This document shows positions 18,798 through 28,558 of a stretch of 64,000 nucleotides of DNA, one piece after another. This stretch comes from Ignavibacterium sp. (GTDB lineage: Bacteria; Bacteroidota; Ignavibacteria; Ignavibacteriales; Ignavibacteriaceae), in assembly GCA_018335755.1 (NCBI GenBank), contig JAGXRK010000019.1, positions 166,669-230,668 of the forward strand, read 5' to 3'. The position numbers and the translations under genes were made by a program. How positions within the stretch are numbered: position 1 is the stretch's first letter; every line of letters begins with the position of its first letter. The notes under the pieces are model-generated. The model ran no database searches and was not told the origin of the DNA. It was given only the letters and a program-made list of their open reading frames with translations.

Positions 18798-18828
18798 AGC
18801 TCTTTCGGAAAATTCAGGAGACTGTTTC

Positions 18829-19290
18829 CTAAATTTTTATTTCCAGGAAATTCCAAAACACATTATTGTTCTGAAAATAATCAACAATGATATCAACTGA
18901 CCTGTGCTGACCAGCCCAGGCAAGTTTCTTTTTTGCTTCTTCCGGGGTAAACCATCCGAATTCAGAATGTTCATTACTAATCAATACTTTTTCATCGTTC
19001 TTTACAATTGCAGCAAATACCGGAACCAAAGTTATTGAATCATTATCAGCAGTGTAAAATGAATTGATATTTGGAACGACCCAGTAATTTAAGGGAGTTA
19101 ATCCGGTTTCTTCTTTTATTTCGCGAAGAGCGCTATCATAAGCTTTTTCTTCCGGTTTTACCTTACCGGAAACCATTTGCCATATATTTGGATAATACTG
19201 AACGGGCGATCTCTTTAACAAAAGAAATTCCAATCGTCCATTCAATTCCCTGAATATATGTGCTTCAATTAAATTTGAATTTATTTTCAC
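18829..19290 (-). CDS. NUDIX hydrolase
   Basis: A 153-residue NUDIX protein with a full box: GKVKPEE, then ALREIKEETGL, which holds the metal-binding Glu residues. The overall layout resembles dihydroneopterin triphosphate diphosphatase (NudB) and other small pyrophosphohydrolases, but substrate is not certain. It starts with GTG at 19290, with AGAAGG 9 bases upstream. The gene stands alone. Confidence 0.88.
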   Translation of the reverse strand: MKINSNLIEAHIFRELNGRLEFLLLKRSPVQYYPNIWQMVSGKVKPEEKAYDSALREIKEETGLTPLNYWVVPNINSFYTADNDSITLVPVFAAIVKNDEKVLISNEHSEFGWFTPEEAKKKLAWAGQHRSVDIIVDYFQNNNVFWNFLEIKI

Positions 19291-19409
19291 CTTAAATTCC
19301 TTCTATTCTTTAATCGTTATTAGTTTACTACTCTAACTAAAATAGTATTATTCTTAAAAGAGCATTAAGCTATTTCAAAAATTCAAGCATTCAACCGGAT
19401 TCACTGAGG

Positions 19410-22400
19410 TTAAAAATATGCTCTGGCTTCTGCTCTGGCAGTATGAATAGCCCTTGAGGCGCCGAGAATTCTGCCATCGTAACTAATAGTTGTCTGAAGA
19501 TTTGCGGATAACCTGTAATCGAAATTCAAACGCCAGTAATAATTTTTGCCAATCTGGTTTCCGCCTGTCAATTCAAATGGAATAAAATTTTGTGTAGTAT
19601 TTGCAATCAATTCATTTCGCTCCAATTCAACCCGCAGTCTTCCTGTTCCGAGAAATGATAAGTTAAACCGGAGTAATTGCGAATTTAAATCAATAACAGT
19701 GGGATTTTCAGGAAATATGTCTTCACTTCTTCCAACTTTAATTTTAAAGCCCACTTCAATATTTCTAACCGGTCTGTATGAAAAATCGGAGGAAATATCA
19801 TTATTGGTTACACTTCTTCTTCGGTTGGATTTTTCTCCGGCGCTCACATTATCGGTTTGACTCACAATATCAGTTTGGTTGCTAACTTCTTTAATGAGTT
19901 TGAATTTAATTCTTAAACTTCTTTCCCGGTTATAGCCACGTTCATAGCCATCAAAAAATTCGTTCAAGCTGTTGCGTTCAGTAAATCTGAAACGGAAAGA
20001 TAAGTCCTGCTGGTTTTCAAATACAAAGATATCCTGTTGAAAATAATTTGAACCGCGGATTGTTTGTCCTTCATTAAGAAATGAACTGAAATTCAGGAAA
20101 TAAATTTTTGCATAATCAGTTTCCCTGCTGTTTTCTTCTATTCTCCAAAAAGTTTCGGATGAAAGAGGATTGAGAAAAATTCCTGGTAAAGAAGTTTTAC
20201 TGAAAAGATCTGAAAAATTTATTTTCCACCGTGTGCTTGCTTTAAGATCTATAACAGGAAATAATTCATCTGTTGGTATTGTGACCTGAATAAAATCGCC
20301 ATCAAAAATTGTTGGCTCAAATTCATTTTCATCTGCAATGCCGTTATTATTCAAATCACCAAGGTATTTAAAATTCCCTGTTCCCTGCTCCACCCTGACG
20401 AAAACTTTTTGCAGGCGCGCAGAACGCTGTGTAGAAACTTCGTAGAAAAGGTCACCGTTAAGTATTCTATCCCAAAATTTGAAACGTGACTGCGACCTGA
20501 CCAGAATAGTTTCACTATCAAGAAAGCCTTTTTCTTTAAAGCTGTCTGAATATTTTTTATCTCTAAAAGTAAGATTCAATGAAGTGTTAACTTCGCGGAT
20601 ACCCGAATAGGATGCCTCATATGAGTGTGTGTTTGCAATTGATTCGTTGCGCATGACCCCATTAACCGGAATGTACTCATCACGCAGTGAATATCTTGCA
20701 ATAAAATTAAACCCATCAACATCTACCAGTTGAAGTGAGGGTATGTACTCAAAATATTTCAAGCTGCCAACAATGAGTGAATCAGAGTTTGTCCGCTTGT
20801 CGACTTTATCCTCAGCAATAAATTCAAAAGCTGGCTTAAAGATTAGATAAGTGTAAAAAGCATCAGCTCTATGCCTGAACCAGCTGCTTGAAAGCAATTC
20901 GTTTTTTGATTTCACATAGTCCAGATTGTAATTTAAACCGAATGTTTTATTATCCGAAAATGAAAGAATGTTGTTAAATCTGTCAGAAGAAAAACTATCA
21001 CCCTTTCGTAAAAATCCTGCAGAAGCAGAGAGCTTAAAATTATTAATGGGAAGTAATGTTAATCCAATTTCCCTTAGTAATTCATCATCAGATTCGCGGG
21101 ACTGCAATGTATTATAATTTCTGTTAAACTCAACTTCATTAAATCTATCTGCAGAAGTGAATTTATCCTGAATAAATCTGTCTCTAAAACTGAATCCTGC
21201 CTTACCCAAATTTAAAGTTCCAATTTTTACTTCGGTTGGATTAAGTCTCAAAGAAATATTCCTGGCATATCCATAGTTATCCTGTTCATCAAGATTTGAG
21301 AACCTGTTTTTATCCCAGAGACTTCCTGCATATTCCAGACTAATGAACAAATTCTTTATAGGATTAATATCAACAACAACATTTCCAATTTGTTTTAACT
21401 GTGGTACCGGTAAATAGATGACCGGAAGATATCCGCCCAAACCTATACCTGTAAATCTATAATTGCCTAAACTCTCACGGATATAATCGCCCTGCCCTTC
21501 GCCAACAAAACTAAAGCTTACATTGTATAATGAATTACTTTCTCCGGGATCGAATATATAATATGAGAATGGTTCGCCATTAATTAGCGTATCAACTTTA
21601 GTGTAAGTACCATTAATATTACCGAGAGAGTCCGGTTCGGCTAAAGTTACACCCGATTTAACAGCTTTATTTCTATCATCACCTGCAAGAGATAAAATCT
21701 CTTTATCTGAATCTGAAAGAGCGATATCGATTGGTGCATCCTGATCGTCTCCTTCACGAAGATATTGAAATTTAATATCCAGTTTATCTTTAAAAAACTT
21801 TCCGCCTGTTCCGGCGCCGAAAAAACTCCTGGTGAATCTACGGTCGGTATATTCAAAATCAACATTAATTCTTGAAGCCGATGTAATTAGTTTATTCGGA
21901 GTAAAAGTAATCGTGGCGTTGGAATACTCTATAATATAATCATTGTTCTCCCCTCTTCGCATTTCAATTCCATCTATAAAAACTTTTTCGGTTCCGGCAA
22001 TAATAATAATGTCGCGTTCATTATTGATTCCGCTTAGTCGGTAAGGACCCTGGACTCCGTCAATTCCATTAAATAAATTCGAGTTAAACTTTCCTCTTGA
22101 ACTTGCGATAGCAATATATCCTGAATAGTCTGCTATGAAGAATTCTCCCATTAGTCCCTGGAGTTTTCTGTCGATCACACCGAACTCACCAAATCGTTTT
22201 TTAAGCTGGTAGTCGCCAAAAGTACCAATTGCATTAGGATGCTTTACCTGGATGAAAACTTTATCAAGTTCTTCAAGTCTTTCTGTATTTCCTTCCGGCT
22301 GAATAGGTGTATTTTCATCAGTAAGAGCAGCAACTATTTCAATATCATCAGATAGTCTTCCAGAGAGCTGCAAACGCAATCCGCTGTTGAGTGAAAAATC

Positions 22401-22883
22401 TTTTGTAGTACCTACAGTAAATCCACGAACTATTGTACCGCTTTTCTGAATTCCCGGTCCAAAAATTGCTTCCGGACTGAAACCGCCGCTTTCTGGTTGT
22501 AAAGTTCTTACTGAATCTCCGGTCTGGTTATCATATTTGACTACTAAACTTCTGCGTTTATATTCTTTTTGAAGTCCTAGGCGCATACTTTGATATGAAA
22601 CATAGATCGTATCAAAAATTGAGAACGGCAGCGATTCAGATAAATTAAATGATGCTGTTTGATAAGAAATATTGTAATCTTCTTTACTGAGAATATTTCC
22701 GCGCAAAGTTATAATTTCAGTGTTGGGTATTATGTTAACAGCCGATAGGTAATATTGATTTTCGAAGTTAATTGGAATTGAATCCGTAACTGTTACAGTG
22801 TTATAATTTTGCTGTGCAAATACCGATGAAAGTATAAAAAGGCAAAATATGTTTAATAAAAGATAAAATATTCGGAATTTCAA
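19410..22883 (-). CDS. Large outer-membrane beta-strand protein, function unknown
   Basis: A 1157-residue exported protein: signal peptide ends at about SSVFAQQ, and the rest is beta-rich with alternating hydrophobic residues to a C-terminal Phe, as in outer-membrane barrels. Recognisable blocks are LSGRLSDDIEIVAALTDENT, IQPEGNTERLEELDKVF, a KVFIDGIEMRRGENNDYIIEY segment typical of exported surface repeats, and a calcium-loop-like DLNNNGIADENEF near residue 835. Similar blocks occur in large exported proteins of Bacteroidota and Ignavibacteria and faintly recall SprA, but it is half SprA's length. The start is TTG at 22883; the signal peptide begins right there and no ATG lies close. Confidence 0.8.
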   Translation of the reverse strand: MKFRIFYLLLNIFCLFILSSVFAQQNYNTVTVTDSIPINFENQYYLSAVNIIPNTEIITLRGNILSKEDYNISYQTASFNLSESLPFSIFDTIYVSYQSMRLGLQKEYKRRSLVVKYDNQTGDSVRTLQPESGGFSPEAIFGPGIQKSGTIVRGFTVGTTKDFSLNSGLRLQLSGRLSDDIEIVAALTDENTPIQPEGNTERLEELDKVFIQVKHPNAIGTFGDYQLKKRFGEFGVIDRKLQGLMGEFFIADYSGYIAIASSRGKFNSNLFNGIDGVQGPYRLSGINNERDIIIIAGTEKVFIDGIEMRRGENNDYIIEYSNATITFTPNKLITSASRINVDFEYTDRRFTRSFFGAGTGGKFFKDKLDIKFQYLREGDDQDAPIDIALSDSDKEILSLAGDDRNKAVKSGVTLAEPDSLGNINGTYTKVDTLINGEPFSYYIFDPGESNSLYNVSFSFVGEGQGDYIRESLGNYRFTGIGLGGYLPVIYLPVPQLKQIGNVVVDINPIKNLFISLEYAGSLWDKNRFSNLDEQDNYGYARNISLRLNPTEVKIGTLNLGKAGFSFRDRFIQDKFTSADRFNEVEFNRNYNTLQSRESDDELLREIGLTLLPINNFKLSASAGFLRKGDSFSSDRFNNILSFSDNKTFGLNYNLDYVKSKNELLSSSWFRHRADAFYTYLIFKPAFEFIAEDKVDKRTNSDSLIVGSLKYFEYIPSLQLVDVDGFNFIARYSLRDEYIPVNGVMRNESIANTHSYEASYSGIREVNTSLNLTFRDKKYSDSFKEKGFLDSETILVRSQSRFKFWDRILNGDLFYEVSTQRSARLQKVFVRVEQGTGNFKYLGDLNNNGIADENEFEPTIFDGDFIQVTIPTDELFPVIDLKASTRWKINFSDLFSKTSLPGIFLNPLSSETFWRIEENSRETDYAKIYFLNFSSFLNEGQTIRGSNYFQQDIFVFENQQDLSFRFRFTERNSLNEFFDGYERGYNRERSLRIKFKLIKEVSNQTDIVSQTDNVSAGEKSNRRRSVTNNDISSDFSYRPVRNIEVGFKIKVGRSEDIFPENPTVIDLNSQLLRFNLSFLGTGRLRVELERNELIANTTQNFIPFELTGGNQIGKNYYWRLNFDYRLSANLQTTISYDGRILGASRAIHTARAEARAYF

Positions 22884-23015
22884 AAGCGGATTCAGTTTTA
22901 TTAATGCGAAATCTAATTGAAGTGGAAGGTTTAATCAAGTCCCTATAAAATAAATGATTAAGGAATCATTAAAATGAATAATAAGTTTTAACCTATCTGT
23001 CTACTCAAATTACTT

Positions 23016-24269
23016 CTATTTTCTTTCCTTTAATGCATTAGTAATTAATCTTGTACCTTGACGGTTTGTAATGTAATACCAAATCCATTCAGCAAATACA
23101 CGGAAGCGGTTTCTGAATCCGATAAGAAAAAAAATATGTACGAATGACCATGCAAGCCAGGCTATTAATCCGCTAAGCTTTAATCCACTTATCATTGCAA
23201 CAGCTTTTGCCTTACCGATAGTTGCCATACTTCCCTTATCAACGTATGTAAACTTTTTTCGATTGCTTTTGTCAAGTCCGCTCTTAATTAGCTTGCCAAC
23301 AAACCTTCCCTGCTGCATAGCAACAGGAGCAACACCGGGAAGTACTTCCCCTTTATCGTCCTTCATAATAGCAGCATCGCCAACAACAAAAATATTTGAG
23401 TAACCGGGTACTGAACAGTCACTCTCAACAATCGCCCGTCCTGCCTTATCCAAATCAATGTTTAACGTTTTCAATAAAGGTGAAGCAACATTACCAGCTG
23501 CCCATATTACATTTTTTGACTCAATAAAAACATCGCCTAACTGTACACCATTTTCATTTACATCAGTTACTTTTTTATTTAATTGAATATCAACACCCAT
23601 TTTAACAAGATCTTCTTTTGCTTTATCAGATAGATCAGGAGAATAAGAAGTGAGAATTCTAGGTAATGCTTCAACAAGTACAATGATTGTATCATCGGCA
23701 CAGAAATTTTTATAATCCCTAATCATTGTTTTCTTGGCAATTTCTGCAATTGCACCTGCAAGTTCAACACCGGTTGGACCACCGCCAATTACAACAAAAG
23801 TGAGATATTTTTTCCTTTGATTTAAATCTAACTCTTTTTCAGCGGCTTCAAGTGAATTTAGAATAAGCTCTCTTATTTTAAGAGCATCTGATAAAGTTTT
23901 TAATCCGGGAGCATATTTTTCCCAAGTATCATTACCAAAGTAGGAATGCCTGGCACCAGGTGAAAGTATAAGATGGTCAAATTTTAATTCCGAGTTAGAA
24001 AGTTTAATCGTATTATTTTCTTTATCAACAGATATCACTTCATCCAGCAGTACTTTTATATTTTTCTGATTTCTAAAAACAGAACGAATTGGAATGGCAA
24101 TATCAGCTGGGGACAAAGCAGCCGCAGCAACCTGATAAAGCAACGGCTGAAATAAGTGATGATTTGTTTTATCAATAATAGTTGCATCAAAATCAGTATC
24201 TTTAAATTCTTTAGCGGCAAGCAATCCACCGAATCCTCCACCTACTATTATTACTTTCTTATTTTCCAT
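23016..24269 (-). CDS. ndh: Type II NADH dehydrogenase (NDH-2)
   Basis: Single-subunit flavoenzyme passing electrons from NADH to quinone without pumping protons. It has two dinucleotide folds: VIIVGGGFGGLLAAKEF at the N-terminus and FVVIGGGPTGVELAGAIAE in the middle, plus the VFVVGDAAIM FAD motif and a hydrophobic C-terminal membrane anchor (LAWSFVHIFFLIGF). The open frame runs upstream to 24365, but that part covers the neighbouring terminator and lacks family similarity; the ATG at 24269 (MENKKV) puts the first nucleotide fold at the N-terminus. Length 417. Confidence 0.94.
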   Translation of the reverse strand: MENKKVIIVGGGFGGLLAAKEFKDTDFDATIIDKTNHHLFQPLLYQVAAAALSPADIAIPIRSVFRNQKNIKVLLDEVISVDKENNTIKLSNSELKFDHLILSPGARHSYFGNDTWEKYAPGLKTLSDALKIRELILNSLEAAEKELDLNQRKKYLTFVVIGGGPTGVELAGAIAEIAKKTMIRDYKNFCADDTIIVLVEALPRILTSYSPDLSDKAKEDLVKMGVDIQLNKKVTDVNENGVQLGDVFIESKNVIWAAGNVASPLLKTLNIDLDKAGRAIVESDCSVPGYSNIFVVGDAAIMKDDKGEVLPGVAPVAMQQGRFVGKLIKSGLDKSNRKKFTYVDKGSMATIGKAKAVAMISGLKLSGLIAWLAWSFVHIFFLIGFRNRFRVFAEWIWYYITNRQGTRLITNALKERK

Positions 24270-24329
24270 AGTTATTGAAATATAGTTGACTGGATAAAAA
24301 TATTTTAATAAATGCTCTTGATAAACATA

Positions 24330-24362
24330 AAAAAAGAGACTGAGTTTCATCAGTCTCTTTAT
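24330..24362 (-). terminator. Terminator after the AbgT gene
   Basis: AGAGACTGA (24335-24343) and TCAGTCTCT (24350-24358) form a 9-bp stem with A-run on the left and T-run on the right, so it may work both ways. For the minus strand it ends the transporter gene. Confidence 0.8.
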
Positions 24363-24395
24363 CACATGAAAATAAAAATGTTGGTTAAGTCACAT

Positions 24396-25922
24396 TTACT
24401 TGAGGAACATTTCAGCACCAGGCCCAACAGGTAATCCGAGAAGTATCCACACAATTAGTAATGTAATCCACACAATAGTAAAAATAATTGTATAAGGAAG
24501 CATAGTAGCAATCACTGTACCAATACCTGCTTTTTCATCATACTTTGCTAAAAAGGCAACAATAAGTGCAAAGTATGACATCATCGGTGAAATAATATTT
24601 GTAACGCTATCTCCGACGCGGTAAGCAACCTGCGTAAATTCCGGTGAATATCCCAGAAGCATAAACATAGGAATAAAAACAGGAGCCATTATTGCCCACT
24701 TTGCAGATGCACTTCCCATAAATAAATTTATAAAACCAGCAACAATAATAAATCCAACCATTAAAGGAATATCTCCCAATCCAGAAGCCTGGAGGAGACT
24801 AGCACCTTCAACTGCCACTATTAGCCCTATGTTGGTCCAGTTAAAGTAAGCAACAAACTGAGCAGCAAAGAAAACAAGAACCATATACACACCAAGTGAT
24901 TCCATTGCTTTGCCCATACCTTTCATCACATCGGCATCATTCTTTAGAGTTTTAGCACCTATACCATAAACCACACCTAGAATTAAACCAATCAGAAAAA
25001 TAAAAGCAACTATACCAGACATAAACGGTGACCGCAAAAGACTTCCGGTTTCAGGATTACGAAGAAATCCGCTTTCGGGAACGGTACCAATAAGAATTAT
25101 AATACCAATTACGATCGACGCAACTAAAGTAAATTTTAATCCCCTTCTTTCATCAGACGTCAATGCCTTTATCTCTTCTGGTTTAGCATCGCCTTTATAT
25201 GGGCCTAATCGTGGAATAACTATTTTTTCTGTAACCCATGTTCCGGCTGCTGCTATGAAAAAAGTTGAGACGAACATAAAATAATAGTTTGCTGCGGGGT
25301 TAACCTGATAGGTAGAGTCAATAATTCTTGCTGCTTCTTCGGATAAACCGGCAAGTAATGGGTCGATAGTACCCAGCAAAAGATTTGCACTATAACCACC
25401 TGATACACCTGCAAATGCTGCTGCCATTCCCGCAATAGGATGCCTGCCAACCGCTAAAAATATTACTGCTGCAAGCGGAACAAGTAAAACATAACCAACT
25501 TCACTTGCAGTATTTGATAGTATTCCTGAAAAAACTATTACAAAGGTTAGTAGTTTTTTAGGGGCTTTTATAACCAAGAGTCTTAGAGATGAGCCAATCA
25601 ATCCACTGCTTTCTGCTATTCCGATACCAAGCATTGCAACTAGAACGGTTCCGAGAGGAGCGAAATTTGTAAAGTTTCTGACCATTTCGGTTAAGATTCT
25701 GTGAAGTCCGGGAATAGAAAAAAGAGAAACCACCTCAATAGTTTCTCCAGTACCCGGATGAACAACAGAGAAGTCGAATAAACTTATGATTCCAGAAAGG
25801 ACTACCACCCCAACTGCAAATAACGCAAAGAGTGTAGCCGGATGCGGTAATGCATTTCCCACTCTTTCAATAATTGATAAGAACCTGGATATGAATTTCT
25901 GACCGCCGTTAATTTCCGTCAT
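24396..25922 (-). CDS. AbgT-family transporter
   Basis: A 508-residue inner-membrane protein with many membrane segments, of the AbgT (p-aminobenzoyl-glutamate transporter) family. Diagnostic stretches include [14 protein letters not shown] at the N-terminus, [27 protein letters not shown] and [19 protein letters not shown]. Family members import p-aminobenzoyl-glutamate or export sulfonamides and other folate-related antimetabolites. Which applies here is unknown. AAAGG lies about 5 bases before the ATG at 25922. It faces away from the kinase-like gene at 26118. Confidence 0.92.
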   Translation of the reverse strand: MTEINGGQKFISRFLSIIERVGNALPHPATLFALFAVGVVVLSGIISLFDFSVVHPGTGETIEVVSLFSIPGLHRILTEMVRNFTNFAPLGTVLVAMLGIGIAESSGLIGSSLRLLVIKAPKKLLTFVIVFSGILSNTASEVGYVLLVPLAAVIFLAVGRHPIAGMAAAFAGVSGGYSANLLLGTIDPLLAGLSEEAARIIDSTYQVNPAANYYFMFVSTFFIAAAGTWVTEKIVIPRLGPYKGDAKPEEIKALTSDERRGLKFTLVASIVIGIIILIGTVPESGFLRNPETGSLLRSPFMSGIVAFIFLIGLILGVVYGIGAKTLKNDADVMKGMGKAMESLGVYMVLVFFAAQFVAYFNWTNIGLIVAVEGASLLQASGLGDIPLMVGFIIVAGFINLFMGSASAKWAIMAPVFIPMFMLLGYSPEFTQVAYRVGDSVTNIISPMMSYFALIVAFLAKYDEKAGIGTVIATMLPYTIIFTIVWITLLIVWILLGLPVGPGAEMFLK

Positions 25923-26117
25923 AGGTACCTTTAAGTATATGTTATTGTTATAAAGAATTTATAGCAAATAATGGTTTGCAAATTATAATTTTCATGTGAA
26001 AGATAATAGCCAATTTATATGAAAGACAAAGGAATTTTATATATTTTGCTATTAGAAAATTTATAATTACTTTTTGATTAAGATTTACTTCACAGTAGCC
26101 AATTACTTAAATACAAT
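25923..26117. promoter_or_regulatory. Divergent intergenic region
   Basis: A 195-base AT-rich gap between the start codons of the AbgT gene and the kinase-like gene must hold promoters for both. No operator or riboswitch was recognised. Confidence 0.4.
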
Positions 26118-28478
26118 ATGCAAAGTTCAAAAATTGATTTTGTAAATAAATATAACAGACTTATTCAGTCAGCTTCATCTTACTCTGAAGAGTTTCCATC
26201 AATATTATGTGACTTTATAACTGAGGAATTTGAATTAGATGCTGCAGCCTTATTTAAGGTAACTCCATCAAGCACTCTTGAAGTTATTGGTAAATCAACT
26301 CTGGTTAAAAAATCAATTAAAAAATCCGCTGTTCTTGAATGTGAAAATTGCAAGCTTCTTAAGTCTGATAGTCTTGTCAGTCTTTTTAATCTTCAAAACG
26401 ATTGTAAAATTAATCTGACCGATCTAGTTCAAAATGAAACCTGCTGCACATTTAATATTTCTCAATCAGAAAGAATACTAATAAAAGCAGGCAAAAAGAG
26501 TAAATTCTCTCAGGTTGACCTGGATAACCTTGATGAAGTGAAAGATTTTGCGAAACATTTACTCAGGGTCTGGAACGGTAACAGGCAGCCATCTGGTATA
26601 CCTTTAAGCGGAATTGTTTCCTCGATAGCTCAGGAACTCCGGACACCTACAAACAGCATAATGGGGTTTGCATCTTTGCTAAACGAGGAAAATCTTTCTC
26701 CTTCGCAAAGTGAGTATGTAACAACTTTGAAAGAAAACGCATTTGAGTTGTTATCAATGATCAACGATTTAATTGATCTAGCAAAATTTGAAAACGGGTC
26801 TAACAAAACTTCGAAAACAAATGTTAAGCTGGCAGATTTTATCAATGAAATAATAACTCTTTTCACTGATAAACTAGATTCAAATAAAATTGAATTCATA
26901 ACTGAAATTGATAAATCTCTTCCTTCTCATCTTAATCTTGATAGTCAGAAACTGCGATATATTTTAGTTAATATACTATCCAACTCAGTAAAGATCACGG
27001 AAAAAGGAAAAATTATTTTTTCGATTTATTCATCCGGGAAAAATAAACTAGCATTCAGAATAGCTGATTCAAGCAGCGGTCTGCCAATGAAAAAAGTTTC
27101 TGAAATTTTTCAGCCCTTTGCTCTTAACGAGCTTTATAGTACTAAAATTGGCAACACAACGGGCTTGGGTTTAACTCTGGCAAAAAAGTATATCGAATCT
27201 CAGGAGGGAGATATTTCAGTTGCCAGTACAATTGGCAAGGGAACAACATACACTTTTTCAATAGCTGCTGAAATTGAACGGGGAATTGAAGCGCAGCTTA
27301 GTTCAATACCAAAACCAACTGATAAGAAAAATAAAGTACTGGTTGTTGAAGATGATTATGCTACATCCAAACTTTTAAGTAATTACTTAACTAAATGGGG
27401 TTACGAGCCATTAATCGTTAACTCCGCTCAACAGGCCCTAAAATCAGTAGAAAAAGAACAATACCTGGCTGTTCTAATGGATATTGTATTGCCTGATGCA
27501 AACGGGTTTGAATTATTAAAACAAATAAGAGAGCATCCGAACACAAAAAATACACCCGTAATTGTTTGTTCTGTTGAAACAGAGCAGCAGAAAGCATTTC
27601 TTATGGGTGCTGTTGAATATTTTGTAAAACCAATAAACTATAAATATTTAGTTGAAGTCCTTACTAGTTATAAACTCAAAAAGGATTCTAATATTCTTAT
27701 TGTCGATGATGATATACCTACGCTAAATTTGATGAAGGAAGCTGTGGAGCAATGCGGATTTAACGCAATTGCAGAATCACACTCATCTAAAGTCATAAGT
27801 ATGATTGAGAATATGACACTTGATCTTGCAATTATTGATCTCGATATGCCTGAAGTTAATGGATTCGATTTGATTAAGCTTATTAAGTCCAATAAAAATT
27901 TTGCAAAGCTTCCCATAATGATCTACACAGGTAAGGAAAACTACCAGGATGATCTGAAAAAAATTGATGGTTTGTTTGAAGAATTACTTCACAAAAGCAG
28001 TACTAACATTGAAGATCTTGCTGATACGATAAATGCAATGATTAACAGATACGATGAACCGTCTACACCTGAAGAGATAAAAGACAAAGTTGATGATGTA
28101 AAAATTCTTTTGGTTGAAGATTATAAACACTCTCAAATAATTGTAACAAGACTACTTAAGAAAAATAATTACGAATCTATTGTTGTTGTAGAAAATGGTG
28201 CTGAGGCTGTTGAAGCTGTACAAAAGCAGAAGTATGATATTATTCTTATGGATATGCAGATGCCAGTAATGAATGGATTTGAAGCAACCCAAAAGATAAG
28301 GGAAATACCTGAGTATAAAGACACGCCTATAATAGCTCTTACCGCTTTCGCAATGAAAGGCGACCGGGAAAAATGTCTTGAAGCCGGGGCTACAGATTAT
28401 ATTCCTAAACCAATAGACAGCCAGGAATTTATCCAGAAAGTTAAGCACTATACTGAATATAAAGTAAGCAGCAAATAA
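26118..28478 (+). CDS. Histidine kinase-like protein with three receivers, lacking the phospho-acceptor His
   Basis: A 786-residue cytoplasmic signalling protein. Residues 1-150 form a GAF-like input region with a cysteine set (Cys75, Cys78, Cys96, Cys109, Cys110). A HisKA-like region follows (about 160-225), but its motif reads AQELRTP, so the usual His is Gln172 (codon CAG). The ATPase domain (about 270-385) keeps the N-box and GLGLTLAKKY, while the G1 box reads DSSSG instead of DxGxG. Three receivers follow, each with the acceptor Asp: Asp455, Asp574 and Asp712, and with conserved Lys in KP in the first and third (the second has HKS). It probably acts as a phosphate relay or scaffold rather than an autophosphorylating kinase. 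Confidence 0.88.
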   Translation: MQSSKIDFVNKYNRLIQSASSYSEEFPSILCDFITEEFELDAAALFKVTPSSTLEVIGKSTLVKKSIKKSAVLECENCKLLKSDSLVSLFNLQNDCKINLTDLVQNETCCTFNISQSERILIKAGKKSKFSQVDLDNLDEVKDFAKHLLRVWNGNRQPSGIPLSGIVSSIAQELRTPTNSIMGFASLLNEENLSPSQSEYVTTLKENAFELLSMINDLIDLAKFENGSNKTSKTNVKLADFINEIITLFTDKLDSNKIEFITEIDKSLPSHLNLDSQKLRYILVNILSNSVKITEKGKIIFSIYSSGKNKLAFRIADSSSGLPMKKVSEIFQPFALNELYSTKIGNTTGLGLTLAKKYIESQEGDISVASTIGKGTTYTFSIAAEIERGIEAQLSSIPKPTDKKNKVLVVEDDYATSKLLSNYLTKWGYEPLIVNSAQQALKSVEKEQYLAVLMDIVLPDANGFELLKQIREHPNTKNTPVIVCSVETEQQKAFLMGAVEYFVKPINYKYLVEVLTSYKLKKDSNILIVDDDIPTLNLMKEAVEQCGFNAIAESHSSKVISMIENMTLDLAIIDLDMPEVNGFDLIKLIKSNKNFAKLPIMIYTGKENYQDDLKKIDGLFEELLHKSSTNIEDLADTINAMINRYDEPSTPEEIKDKVDDVKILLVEDYKHSQIIVTRLLKKNNYESIVVVENGAEAVEAVQKQKYDIILMDMQMPVMNGFEATQKIREIPEYKDTPIIALTAFAMKGDREKCLEAGATDYIPKPIDSQEFIQKVKHYTEYKVSSK

Positions 28479-28558
28479 TAGATCCCCTGCCCTAAATATT
28501 TACTTTTCTAAGTCTTTAAAGCTGACTAATTTTGTAATCAATTATTAGAAATTAAAAA

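Larger units (their letters stand above)
18389..18828. other. Gene-free 440-base stretch with palindromic elements
   Basis: No open frame of credible length was found. The stretch holds two palindromic elements, listed separately, and presumably the promoter of the PfkB-mtnA-recO-htrA run near its left end. Confidence 0.7.

Noticed and set aside
24270..24365. N-terminal extension of NDH-2
   Set aside because: It runs through the terminator of the AbgT gene and lacks any family similarity; the FAD fold begins right after ATG 24269.
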